From a virus, in the IMG/VR virus record IMGVR_UViG_3300002052_000002, positions 1 to 64,000 of that record: a stretch of DNA of 64,000 nucleotides. The stretch is one strand, 5' to 3'. Position numbers and translations under genes: made by a program. Position 1 is the first letter of the stretch, and the number at the start of each line of letters is the position of its first letter. The notes beneath the pieces were generated by a model. The model was not told where the DNA came from. It did not search any database and saw only the letters and a list, made by a program, of their open reading frames with translations. Positions 36,558 through 43,751 of this stretch are shown one piece after another.

Positions 36558-36658
36558 AGAACTTAATAAAGAGGATAGGGAGATGGATTATGGATTCCCT
36601 GGAGACTGTAGGGAAGATATATGACAGATATCCTTGGTATCCTTTAGGAGGATTATAA
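36554..36658 (+). CDS. Microprotein (34 aa)
   Basis: ATG 36554 overlaps the upstream stop (ATGA). Begins MKNLIKRIGRWIMDSLETV, an amphipathic helix, and ends YPWYPLGGL. GGAGG near its end serves the next gene. Confidence 0.5.
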   Translation: MKNLIKRIGRWIMDSLETVGKIYDRYPWYPLGGL

Positions 36659-36909
36659 TGAAAGAGGATTATAAGGATTATATATTAGAGATTGGGCTTC
36701 CGGAAGGATTTAAACTTCTGGACTGTAATAGTGAGATACTAGGATGGAAAGCTCCTAATGGAGAGGCAGCTAGACTTGGTATTATATCCATAGATACATG
36801 CCCTATTAGAATGTTTGTAAAGGTAGTTGGTTTCGAGGACTTCCGAGCTCCTGTAAGATCCTGGGGAGAGAGACGTATATATGATACAGATAAGGCAGAT
36901 CAATCCTAA
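36658..36909 (+). CDS. Hypothetical protein (83 aa)
   Basis: ATG 36658 follows GGAGG and overlaps the stop (TAATG). Beta-rich (ILEIGLPEGFKLLDC, LGWKAPNGEAARLGI). It overlaps the GNAT gene by 29 bases. Unknown. Confidence 0.6.
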   Translation: MKEDYKDYILEIGLPEGFKLLDCNSEILGWKAPNGEAARLGIISIDTCPIRMFVKVVGFEDFRAPVRSWGERRIYDTDKADQS

Positions 36910-37318
36910 AGAGTTTGCTGAGGTCTTCCAGGCTGAGAATAAATGGAAGGAACATACTCAGAAGAGATTCCGTAAGGATACCATAGAGATGGTAGCCACA
37001 GGGGAAGGTATAGATTGGATGGCCGTAGCCGAAGAGGACGGTCAGATGGTTGGAATTACCTTCACCATAGAGCGCCAGGGAACTCATTGGGGCTGTACAA
37101 TAGTTAAGAAGGAATATAGGAAGTCAGGTATAGGTAGGAAGTTATTATCCTATAGAAAGAAACATTGCCCTTATAGGGTGGTATCCAAGGTCGGATGTAC
37201 CAATCTGGCCTCCATAAAAGTCTGCTTGCAGGCTGGGATGGAGCTTAAGGATGCTAAGTTAGCGGATCTAAAGGAAGAATTTCCCGATCCGGATCCGATA
37301 TTATTATTAATGGAATAG
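36881..37318 (+). CDS. GNAT acetyltransferase (145 aa)
   Basis: VKKEYRKSGIGRKLLSY carries the acetyl-CoA loop R-K-x-G-x-G (about residues 82-90), followed by VGCTNLASIKVCLQAGM, where GNATs have the N-x-x-x-x-x-x-x-x-x-x-G-F/M helix. Third GNAT of the window. It lies in an early position of the + arm; the acceptor is unknown. Confidence 0.8.
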   Translation: MIQIRQINPKEFAEVFQAENKWKEHTQKRFRKDTIEMVATGEGIDWMAVAEEDGQMVGITFTIERQGTHWGCTIVKKEYRKSGIGRKLLSYRKKHCPYRVVSKVGCTNLASIKVCLQAGMELKDAKLADLKEEFPDPDPILLLME

Positions 37319-37327
37319 GAGGATACA

Positions 37328-37510
37328 ATGATTAAAGTAACTTGGAAAAGTGGCGAGGAGAATGTATTCCATGGGAATGGAATGAGAGTAGTTGGGGATT
37401 ATATTGAGATCTATGAAGGGGCATTGGATTCCTGCTGCCCCATAGCTATTCTAGCAGGAGTGATGGTTCAGAAAGTGATGTATATATTCGACGTAGAGGA
37501 GGAAGAATAA
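37328..37510 (+). CDS. Hypothetical protein (60 aa)
   Basis: Beta-rich (VTWKSGEENVFHGNGMRVVG) with a Cys pair (SCCP), ending FDVEEEE. TAATGG couples it to the next gene. Unknown. Confidence 0.6.
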   Translation: MIKVTWKSGEENVFHGNGMRVVGDYIEIYEGALDSCCPIAILAGVMVQKVMYIFDVEEEE

Positions 37511-37944
37511 TGGACGAAAGGCCTAAAGAAAGTATATATTCCAGTAGCCTGGATATAGAACATCAGCTTATAAATCTTGTTCTACAGGATGTGAGTGGAA
37601 CAGTAGAGCCCTCTAAGTTTGGAGATTGTCATAATTATAGGCTACTTATGACTAGACAGGGAGCTGTTGATATGGCTGCTCATCTCATGTGTACTATATT
37701 CGCACTTGATTGTAGTATAGACCATGAGAGCCCCTCCACCGTTTTAGAGGATGTACAGGACGCAGTGCATAGAATCTTGGAGAAATGGAGAGAGGAAAAT
37801 AAGGAGGTAGAAGAGGATGGAACTGAAAGTGAGCCAACTTGTGAAGTATGTGGGGACAGATTACCCAAGCTTGACGGGGAAGTTAGCGAGAGTGGAGAGG
37901 CTGGATTACAACAGCCGACCAGTGATTCGCTTCCCGTTTCCTGA
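37510..37944 (+). CDS. Hypothetical protein with Cys knuckle (144 aa)
   Basis: Helical core (MTRQGAVDMAAHLMCTIF, VLEDVQDAVHRILEKW), then an acidic linker and CEVCGDRLPKLDG. The last 43 codons overlap the 37817-37996 gene in another frame, so the tail is dual-coding. Unknown function. Confidence 0.6.
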   Translation: MDERPKESIYSSSLDIEHQLINLVLQDVSGTVEPSKFGDCHNYRLLMTRQGAVDMAAHLMCTIFALDCSIDHESPSTVLEDVQDAVHRILEKWREENKEVEEDGTESEPTCEVCGDRLPKLDGEVSESGEAGLQQPTSDSLPVS

Positions 37945-37996
37945 TTATGTATCGGCTACGGTTAAAGAATCTGATATAGAGGTGCTAAGTGAGTAG
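37817..37996 (+). CDS. Overlapping small protein, SH3-like (59 aa)
   Basis: GGAGG lies nine bases before ATG 37817. Begins MELKVSQLVKYVGTDY and reads as a small beta-barrel (GKLARVERLDYN, VIRFPFPDYVSAT). It overlaps the previous gene by 128 bases in a different frame and leads into the GTG of the next. Confidence 0.6.
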   Translation: MELKVSQLVKYVGTDYPSLTGKLARVERLDYNSRPVIRFPFPDYVSATVKESDIEVLSE

Positions 37997-38177
37997 TCTA
38001 AAAGGCTTCCTCATATCCATACTGCTCTTTGTGGCAGTGGCGTTGATTATGATCTGTAGAGTGGTATTTTCCCCTCTACTGATCTCATGGGAATGGCTAT
38101 GGGATAGTCATGATAGAATATGGCCAGAAGTAGCTATGGATTATTTTAAAGACTTAGTCGGGAGGAATAATGACTGA
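37989..38177 (+). CDS. Membrane microprotein, GTG start (62 aa)
   Basis: GTG 37989 follows AGAGG. Residues about 6-31 (FLISILLFVAVALIMICRVVF) are one membrane helix; the rest is charged. Overlaps both neighbours by eight bases. Unknown. Confidence 0.6.
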   Translation: MSSLKGFLISILLFVAVALIMICRVVFSPLLISWEWLWDSHDRIWPEVAMDYFKDLVGRNND

Positions 38178-38313
38178 TAAGTGTGTGCATTGTGGCAAGG
38201 CACTAGAGAACGTCTTTGCTATATATATGTATAATAAGAAGCTTTATTGCTCTAAAGAATGTAAGGATATAGTACGATTTGAGGAGATAGCCAAAGATGC
38301 AAGTGAAGTATAA
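38170..38313 (+). CDS. MYM-like zinc-finger microprotein (47 aa)
   Basis: GGAGG before ATG 38170. CVHCGKALE and later YCSKECKDIV give C-x2-C...C-x3-C, the TRASH/MYM-type treble-clef pattern. Overlaps the next gene by 17 bases. Confidence 0.65.
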   Translation: MTDKCVHCGKALENVFAIYMYNKKLYCSKECKDIVRFEEIAKDASEV

Positions 38314-38641
38314 GGGTATATTATTAGATTTAGAATATCACCTAGGGAATAAAATTAACCTTACAGGAGATATGGGGCGAGTCGTAGACGAGCAGAAGGC
38401 TGGGATGTTAATGACCTACGTAGTCAACACATATCTTACTGGCGTATTAACGCACTCTAAGGTAGAGAAATTATTGACAAAATTATTGAAAAAAAGGATG
38501 AAACAAGCTATTAAGTTTGTGTATAAGGAACTCCAGTCAGGAGCGTACGATGCTACAAAGGAGGAAAAGAAGGATGGAGATGGAGAGGCTAGACCAGAGC
38601 CCGACAAAGGAACAGATGAAGCCCAAAGTGGGCAGATGTGA
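38297..38641 (+). CDS. Hypothetical protein (114 aa)
   Basis: Helical middle with many Lys (SKVEKLLTKLLKKRMKQ) and an acidic, Gly-rich tail (KDGDGEARPEPDKG). The last 68 bases overlap the next gene in another frame. Unknown. Confidence 0.6.
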   Translation: MQVKYKGILLDLEYHLGNKINLTGDMGRVVDEQKAGMLMTYVVNTYLTGVLTHSKVEKLLTKLLKKRMKQAIKFVYKELQSGAYDATKEEKKDGDGEARPEPDKGTDEAQSGQM

Positions 38642-38744
38642 ATATTGTAAAAAAGATAAGGAATTAGCTGGAACCGTTGGTGGATTACCTATTTGCTATA
38701 GTTGTCGAAACGAGCTGAGGGAGATCTATGGACACGGAGTCTAA
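38574..38744 (+). CDS. Zinc-ribbon microprotein (56 aa)
   Basis: GGAGG upstream favours ATG 38574. CEYCKKDKELAGTVG and CYSCRNELREI form a ribbon of the common C-x2-C...C-x2-C type. Overlaps genes on both sides. Confidence 0.6.
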   Translation: MEMERLDQSPTKEQMKPKVGRCEYCKKDKELAGTVGGLPICYSCRNELREIYGHGV

Positions 38745-38922
38745 GAAAAATTTAAGAGCGTATAGAAATGAGGATGATCATTGCTGGTGGTGTGGTAAAA
38801 TGGTTATTACTGCTGCTGGTGGAGACCCTGAACATTCGACTTTCTGCTCTCGTGACTGTGAAGATAGATGGAAAAGAGCTATTGGAGAGATAGAAGATAG
38901 GTTTAAAGAATGGGAGGACTAA
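38728..38922 (+). CDS. Zinc-finger microprotein (64 aa)
   Basis: CWWCGKMVITAAGG and FCSRDCEDRW give C-x2-C...C-x3-C, like the 38170 product. Overlaps the previous gene by 17 bases and abuts the next. Confidence 0.65.
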   Translation: MDTESKKNLRAYRNEDDHCWWCGKMVITAAGGDPEHSTFCSRDCEDRWKRAIGEIEDRFKEWED

Positions 38923-39228
38923 ATGGGAGAGTGTAAAAAATGTGGTGAGTGCTGTAAATGGGTTTATATTTCCTCTCTAAAAACTCCTGAGATAGATGAT
39001 GAATGGTGCAAAGGCAGAGGAATCATCTATGATATAAAAGGAGCCTATATTATATTTAAGATACCCTTAAAATGTAAATATCTTACAGAGGATAACCTAT
39101 GTAGCATACATGATCATAAGCCTGACGTATGTAATAGCTTCCCAGAAAAAACACATAGGTTTTTAATCCCAGAGGAGTGTAGGTATTATGACGCCCCAAT
39201 ACCAGAAGTACCAGAAACGGCTGATTAA
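38923..39228 (+). CDS. YkgJ-type Cys-cluster protein (101 aa)
   Basis: CKKCGECCKW at the N-terminus, then CKYLTEDNLCSIHDHKPDVC and FPEKTH: the CxxCxxCC plus C..L...C-x-I-H..K/RP..C pattern of the zinc/iron-chelating YkgJ family. Substrate unknown; these proteins may carry or modify metal clusters. Confidence 0.75.
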   Translation: MGECKKCGECCKWVYISSLKTPEIDDEWCKGRGIIYDIKGAYIIFKIPLKCKYLTEDNLCSIHDHKPDVCNSFPEKTHRFLIPEECRYYDAPIPEVPETAD

Positions 39229-39982
39229 GATATGCGGAGAACGTGGCTACTGGATGAAGGTCTTGGGATTCGTAGGCGATAAGCCTATATGGTTTGTTAG
39301 TATAGATGGTCCTATAGACCAATCAGAAATGTCCCCTTCAAGCCAAGTACCTAAGATACTAGTTGTGGCAGGATTTCATGGGGAGGAAAAAGCGGGTCCT
39401 TGGGCCATCCTGGAATGGCTAGCAACTTATGAAGTAGAGGACGCCACCTATATCTCTGTAATACCAGTTGTTAATCCAACGGCATTTAATCTAGGTAAGC
39501 GTTATAATACATGGGGAGAACGAAGCAATGCAGGATTTAGAGGAAGGGACGGTCTTTCAGAAGAAGGCAAGATTCTTATGGCTAATAAGGACCTTATATT
39601 GGACTGCGCTCATAATGGCATGCTATCTCTCCACGAAGATATAACATGTCCAGATTATTATGCATATACATTTGAAAAGTCTAAAGAGCCAGGTAAATTT
39701 ACTTGTGGGCTCCTAGATGAATTATCTAAGCATTTTGAGAAACCAGCGAATAACGAAACAATTTATACAGATGCAGAGAATCCTGGCCCTTATATAGTGA
39801 ATGGCTTAGTATATAAACATAAAGATGGATCATTTGAGGACTGGCTTTTCCACGAGGGAGTAGCCAGAACGGCAGTAACGGAAACGCCGGGCAAGAGAAT
39901 TCAGTTACAACGGCGGATTAAGGCCAATGTAGATATTATTAATAGATTCATAGAGTTGTGTACGGAGACCTGTAATGAATAG
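39188..39982 (+). CDS. M14-type zinc carboxypeptidase / amidohydrolase
   Basis: A 264-residue protein with the zinc site GFHGEEKAG (H-x-x-E, about residue 63), PVVNPTAFN (about 94), LHED (about 149, third zinc His) and TAVTETPG (about 228, catalytic Glu). This is the succinylglutamate-desuccinylase/aspartoacylase-like M14 layout. Such enzymes remove a C-terminal amino acid or an acyl group. Possible jobs are cell-wall peptide trimming or undoing an amide made by the phage ligases. Overlaps the YkgJ-type gene by 41 bases. Confidence 0.8.
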   Translation: MTPQYQKYQKRLIKICGERGYWMKVLGFVGDKPIWFVSIDGPIDQSEMSPSSQVPKILVVAGFHGEEKAGPWAILEWLATYEVEDATYISVIPVVNPTAFNLGKRYNTWGERSNAGFRGRDGLSEEGKILMANKDLILDCAHNGMLSLHEDITCPDYYAYTFEKSKEPGKFTCGLLDELSKHFEKPANNETIYTDAENPGPYIVNGLVYKHKDGSFEDWLFHEGVARTAVTETPGKRIQLQRRIKANVDIINRFIELCTETCNE

Positions 39983-40160
39983 GATACAAATTGATGCGAG
40001 ATTGTCTAATAAAAAGACTTTTGTTCCCAGAAACTGTGAGGTTTGCCCAATGTTGGCATGTGGCATGGTAGATTGGTGTAACTATTATAATAAGCGCATA
40101 GATGTACCAGATTCTAAGCCAGATTTTTGTGAAGTGAAATCTATTATAGTGGAGGAATAA
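39975..40160 (+). CDS. Cys-rich microprotein (61 aa)
   Basis: CEVCPMLACGMVDWC then DFC near residue 52: a cluster able to bind an iron-sulfur or zinc centre. Overlaps the carboxypeptidase stop by eight bases. Unknown. Confidence 0.6.
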   Translation: MNRIQIDARLSNKKTFVPRNCEVCPMLACGMVDWCNYYNKRIDVPDSKPDFCEVKSIIVEE

Positions 40161-40161
40161 T

Positions 40162-40455
40162 ATGTCAGAGGAGATGGCACAGAAAAAGAAAGAAGAAGAG
40201 GAAGCTATAGAAGCGGCTAAGGAAGAGTGGAAAGAATCCATGAAGCATGATATATGCCCAAGCTGCGGTACTAAAACTATAAATTTTCCTGATAAGTGGA
40301 CCAAGTTAACGAATTGCCAAGGGTTTTTAATGCTTGGTGCTTTAGTTTGCCCTAATTGTGGTATACTATTTGTTCCTCTTTCAATTAGAAAGATGATGAT
40401 AGAGGATATTAGAAAGACCATAGAATCTCCTAGTCGTATAGTATTAGCAGGATAA
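40162..40455 (+). CDS. Zinc-ribbon protein (97 aa)
   Basis: Acidic/basic helix at the N-terminus (KKKEEEEAIEAAKEEWK), then CPSCGTKTIN and CPNCGILFVP. The ribbon resembles those of phage RNA-polymerase-like zinc ribbons but is not specific. Confidence 0.65.
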   Translation: MSEEMAQKKKEEEEAIEAAKEEWKESMKHDICPSCGTKTINFPDKWTKLTNCQGFLMLGALVCPNCGILFVPLSIRKMMIEDIRKTIESPSRIVLAG

Positions 40456-40458
40456 TAT

Positions 40459-40707
40459 ATGAGAGATAATCATAGAGAAACAGTAATTCTACCATCAGAC
40501 TTTGAGGAATGGGAATCCGCTCGGAATGGTGAAAGTTATACAAAAAGAAGAAGTGGCTATATTAAAATCTATACCCCAGAAGAGGTTATAGAATTTGCCA
40601 AAATTCATCCAGAAACAGTCCTTTCATTTGGTGCGTGGAAGGCTGAGCGGGATCGTAAAAATCTAGTAGATTCAGCTAGTTGTATCTTGCCGTGGAATCG
40701 GAGTTGA
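40459..40707 (+). CDS. Hypothetical protein (82 aa)
   Basis: Contains YTPEEVIEFAKIHPETVLSF and a basic stretch; no recognised domain. Ends seven bases before the GTG of the HTH gene. Confidence 0.6.
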   Translation: MRDNHRETVILPSDFEEWESARNGESYTKRRSGYIKIYTPEEVIEFAKIHPETVLSFGAWKAERDRKNLVDSASCILPWNRS

Positions 40708-40713
40708 TGTCAT

Positions 40714-41040
40714 GTGAGCGAAACATGCGAGCTTTGTACAAGTTGTCCACATAGGGATTATTGCAGTTCTCTATGTCCAGAAGCAGAACTATATGTAAAG
40801 CAAGATGAAGCCCCCCAGAATGAGCTTACCATAGGCGTTCCCACATATGGCAGATGGCCTGATTCAAAAGAGAAAGCCCTATTTACTAAACGAGAGAAAG
40901 AAGTTCTCTCACGCCTAATCGACGGGAAATCAAGAGAAGAAATTGTACAAGAGCTTGATATCACTCTAGAAAATCTACGAGATATTATTAGAAGAATACG
41001 CAGAAAGCGTGAGAAAATTATACCCAAGATAGATGGGTGA
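40714..41040 (+). CDS. Cys-cluster plus helix-turn-helix regulator (108 aa)
   Basis: N-terminal CELCTSCPHRDYC and SLCPE; C-terminal LFTKREKEVLSRLIDG, then SREEIVQELDITLENL, a LuxR/sigma-region-4-type helix-turn-helix, with a basic end (RRIRRKREKI). GTG 40714 starts it. It lies just before the packaging and virion genes, the usual place for a late-gene regulator, by inference. Confidence 0.7.
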   Translation: MSETCELCTSCPHRDYCSSLCPEAELYVKQDEAPQNELTIGVPTYGRWPDSKEKALFTKREKEVLSRLIDGKSREEIVQELDITLENLRDIIRRIRRKREKIIPKIDG

Positions 41041-41137
41041 CTATGCGCCCACATAGAACTCCTTGGGCCTAGCACAGACTAATATAGAGCCGGAAGCGGT
41101 GGGATAACGTATATATGGGGACCCTGCCTTATATATT

Positions 41138-41248
41138 ATGGCTACAACAGTTATCGTTATATATGGTTGCAGAGGAACAACGAATATTCTTCCAGCACGT
41201 CTGGAGAAAGATATAAAACCACGTCCAAAGAAAGGCGGGAGGAAGTAA
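41138..41248 (+). CDS. Possible basic microprotein (36 aa)
   Basis: Reads MATTVIVIYGCRGTTNILP and a basic end (KPRPKKGGRK). No ribosome site; kept because it fills the 41041-41250 gap and ends right before a good start. The rest of the gap shows no clear terminator. Confidence 0.35.
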   Translation: MATTVIVIYGCRGTTNILPARLEKDIKPRPKKGGRK

Positions 41249-41250
41249 TT

Positions 41251-41415
41251 ATGCCGTATAGGATTGAGAAGCAAGGCGGGAGATACGCCATCATTAATAA
41301 AGAAACAGGCAAAGTTGTTGGACATTCCGATTCTCTAGAGAAAGCCAAAGCTTCCGTAAGAGCCAGGTTGGCTGGAGAGCATGGATGGAAGCCAACTGGT
41401 AAGAAAAGGAGTTAA
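41251..41415 (+). CDS. Small phage protein (54 aa)
   Basis: GGGAGG upstream of ATG 41251. YAIINKETGKVVGHSDSLEKA is a short beta-hairpin and helix often seen in phage proteins of unknown role; basic tail (WKPTGKKRS). Confidence 0.65.
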   Translation: MPYRIEKQGGRYAIINKETGKVVGHSDSLEKAKASVRARLAGEHGWKPTGKKRS

Positions 41416-41416
41416 T

Positions 41417-41644
41417 ATGGCAGAGAGATTGGAAAATCTAACTCCAGAGGAAGAGAAGCATGTTGAAAGAGTTATGAATCTCTTTAATAGGAGACGGCTC
41501 CGTTCCTCCGATGGAGAAACTGTTACGGATAGAAGTAAAGCCCTAGCTATCGCTTATTCAGAAGTTAGAGCTAAAAGAGCCCACGGTGGGTTCGAAGAAA
41601 GAACATGGAAAGGACGCAAAAGACTGCGCCCCAAGAAAGCTTAA
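41417..41644 (+). CDS. Hypothetical protein (75 aa)
   Basis: AAAGGAG before ATG 41417. Basic, with RVMNLFNRRRLRSSDG and KGRKRLRPKKA; likely nucleic-acid binding. Precedes the terminase genes. Confidence 0.6.
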   Translation: MAERLENLTPEEEKHVERVMNLFNRRRLRSSDGETVTDRSKALAIAYSEVRAKRAHGGFEERTWKGRKRLRPKKA

Positions 41645-41658
41645 GGAGTGATGTATTA

Positions 41659-41868
41659 ATGTCAGATCAAGCTGCATTTGGACCCAGTGGTGGGGAATCT
41701 GATGTGAAAGTGCCTGAGAATAAGGCCCCTGGTTGCAAAACTAAGAGCTCAATGGATGTTGTAATGGTTCCTGATAATCCGAAAGAACCAACTCAAGGTA
41801 GGCCAAGCGAAGGTATCGATTTACAGAAACAATCTGAGGATTTCACTGACCCTCTTTGTTTAGGGTAA
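41659..41868 (+). CDS. Hypothetical protein (69 aa)
   Basis: Starts MSDQAAFGPSGG after AAGGAGTG. Low complexity, probably disordered. Unknown. Confidence 0.55.
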   Translation: MSDQAAFGPSGGESDVKVPENKAPGCKTKSSMDVVMVPDNPKEPTQGRPSEGIDLQKQSEDFTDPLCLG

Positions 41869-41882
41869 AGTGATATAGTGTT

Positions 41883-42083
41883 ATGGATATAACAACTAAG
41901 AAGGCCAATAGACCAAAGTCTGAAAAATTAGATCCGTCTACCCTTATGGACTCTGGCAGGATAGCACATCCTCCTAGGTTAAAACGACCCGATGATGCTC
42001 CTCTTAGAGAAACTTTAGGTAGAGAAGTGTTTATTAAAGGGACACCTCCTAAGGTGTTAGAGGTTGTGATCAAGTCTGAGTGA
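41883..42083 (+). CDS. Small protein before terminase small subunit (66 aa)
   Basis: Begins MDITTKKANRPKSEK and ends KVLEVVIKSE. Its TGA (42081-42083) overlaps the beginning of the terminase small-subunit frame, one base ahead, which allows either re-initiation or a +1 shift. Disordered and basic. Confidence 0.6.
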   Translation: MDITTKKANRPKSEKLDPSTLMDSGRIAHPPRLKRPDDAPLRETLGREVFIKGTPPKVLEVVIKSE

Positions 42084-42600
42084 TACCGCTATTGATGTTG
42101 AAGTTATAGAAGATATCGAAGACGATGGAGAAGAAAGTTCTCCTCGTGCACCTTATTTAAAAACATTAAGTCCAGAAGAAGCAAAATTCGTACAGCTAGT
42201 TGGAGCTGAAGGATATACTCTTGCGGATGCATATAGAGAAGTATATCCTGAGCGTGCATCTTCAAAATGGTTGGGAAGGTACGCTTCCAAATTAGCAAAA
42301 TCACCTAGAATTAGAGAACAGATAGAGCTCCTGCAGCAAGCTGTACGGGCTCATTTTGTTATTATGGCCCCAAAGGCCGCGGATCGTATAGAAGAGTTGG
42401 CAGAAACTGCCAAAAGTGAAAAGGTTAAACTCGCTGCTAATCAGGAGATCCTGAGGCAGGGTGGAATAACTCCACCTCAAAGAGTAGAAAGCATACATAT
42501 AGGTATTTTTGGAAATGCATCTGCTGAGGATATGCGAAATGTGGTAAGAGCTAAGATCGCAGAGGCAAAATATGATGAAACTGGGAGGTTGATTGACTAA
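42076..42600 (+). CDS. Terminase small subunit (non-ATG start)
   Basis: Frame coding LKTLSPEEAKFVQLVGAEG, YTLADAYREVYPERA and WLGRYASKLAKS, the helix-turn-helix pattern of phage small terminases that bind the packaging site. The tail ends YDETGRLID. It has no ATG, GTG or TTG start before residue 65; CTG 42076 gives the natural-looking LSDTAIDVEVIED. A +1 shift from the preceding gene at TCT GAG TGA is the alternative. Overlaps the next gene by one base (TAATG). Confidence 0.7.
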   Translation: MSDTAIDVEVIEDIEDDGEESSPRAPYLKTLSPEEAKFVQLVGAEGYTLADAYREVYPERASSKWLGRYASKLAKSPRIREQIELLQQAVRAHFVIMAPKAADRIEELAETAKSEKVKLAANQEILRQGGITPPQRVESIHIGIFGNASAEDMRNVVRAKIAEAKYDETGRLID

Positions 42601-42977
42601 TGCCAAGTTACGGGCGAAAAAAGCACTCTTTTAGTTTTGCAGCAACTGGAACTTCGTACGTAGATTGGGATATTGATTTTGTGAATTGGTTGTTCCATTC
42701 CTGGGTCGTGCAGGTACCCACATTTTCAGGGGATACTACTTCTAATTCTGGTTGTTCTGGAATCAATATATCAATTATAGATGAAGACGGATATGTGCTG
42801 TATACAAGTACCGAGTATCCTTCAGCAGGAACAGTAGTAGTGACTGGTATGGATTCGCTTATGGGCGCTGGAAGAGAGATTACTATCCGTGCACAACTAG
42901 CCGGAGGATCAACGATAGTTGAAGTTCCACATCCTGAAGCAAATGCTGATGTCATATTAGTACTTTATATCTGGTAA
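42600..42977 (+). CDS. Beta-rich virion-associated protein (125 aa)
   Basis: A beta-sandwich-like sequence with ISIIDEDGYVLYTSTEYP and EITIRAQLAGGSTI. Position beside the terminase and LamG-like proteins suggests a virion decoration or tail component. Not recognised further. Confidence 0.55.
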   Translation: MPSYGRKKHSFSFAATGTSYVDWDIDFVNWLFHSWVVQVPTFSGDTTSNSGCSGINISIIDEDGYVLYTSTEYPSAGTVVVTGMDSLMGAGREITIRAQLAGGSTIVEVPHPEANADVILVLYIW

Positions 42978-42983
42978 AAGATT

Positions 42984-43727
42984 ATGGGCATGCGAACGTA
43001 TTATGATGAAGATGAAGTAGCACACAAGGTCTCCATCATACGGAGGCATCGTAGTGGTGTAAGCTTCATACCAACAAATATTAGTGGATGTATACTTTGG
43101 CTTCGTTCTGACCTTGGTATAACAATGGATGGTTCTAATCGTGTTAGTAAATGGGCAGACCAGAGTGGAATTGGAAATGATTTCTCTCAGTCTATAGATG
43201 CCAATAAGTTTGTCTGGACTGACAGTGAGTTAAATGGGTATCCAGGACTTATAGCAGATGGTTCAAGTGATGAGATGCATTGCGTAGGATTTACGTATAT
43301 GCAGCCGATTGATTTTTACATGGTTGTAAAACAGATATCTTGGACTTCAACCGATAGGATTATGGGAGATACGGCGGCCCATGGCTATGCTTTTAATATA
43401 GCACAATTGCTGGTCGGGTCTCCTGATATTGCCATTTACTCTGGTACGGATTGGGTTTGCGTTAATAGTGATTTAACGGTTGGAAGCTATAAATTACTCC
43501 AGGCAACATTTAACGGGGCTTCATCTCTAACCAGGGTGAACGGAGGTTCACCTGTAACTGGAAATCCTGGGGTTGTGGGTTCAACAGACCTTTGGCTTGC
43601 AAGTATTGATGGGGCAAATCATGGAAATATTAGTTTTGTAGAGATCGTTGCGTACAACTCAGCCATTGGTGACAGTGACCGAATAAATTTACAAAATTAT
43701 TTCAACGGAAAATACATAATTTATTAA
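42984..43727 (+). CDS. LamG/concanavalin-like virion protein, copy 1 (247 aa)
   Basis: SGCILWLRSDLGITMDGSN, VSKWADQSG and ELNGYPGLIADGSSD then FVEIVAYNSAIGDSDRINL: the W-L-R...D-x-S-G...F/Y-E pattern of LamG-type carbohydrate-binding domains found on phage fibres. Closely related to the next gene, so tandem duplication. Likely surface sugar binding. Confidence 0.65.
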   Translation: MGMRTYYDEDEVAHKVSIIRRHRSGVSFIPTNISGCILWLRSDLGITMDGSNRVSKWADQSGIGNDFSQSIDANKFVWTDSELNGYPGLIADGSSDEMHCVGFTYMQPIDFYMVVKQISWTSTDRIMGDTAAHGYAFNIAQLLVGSPDIAIYSGTDWVCVNSDLTVGSYKLLQATFNGASSLTRVNGGSPVTGNPGVVGSTDLWLASIDGANHGNISFVEIVAYNSAIGDSDRINLQNYFNGKYIIY

Positions 43728-43751
43728 AAGTAGGAGATATGCAATATACTA

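Noticed and set aside
41041-41137. Late promoter resembling the phiEco32 sigma consensus (GATAACGTATATATGG)
   Set aside because: I remember the consensus only loosely and the match is short; not enough to report as a promoter.
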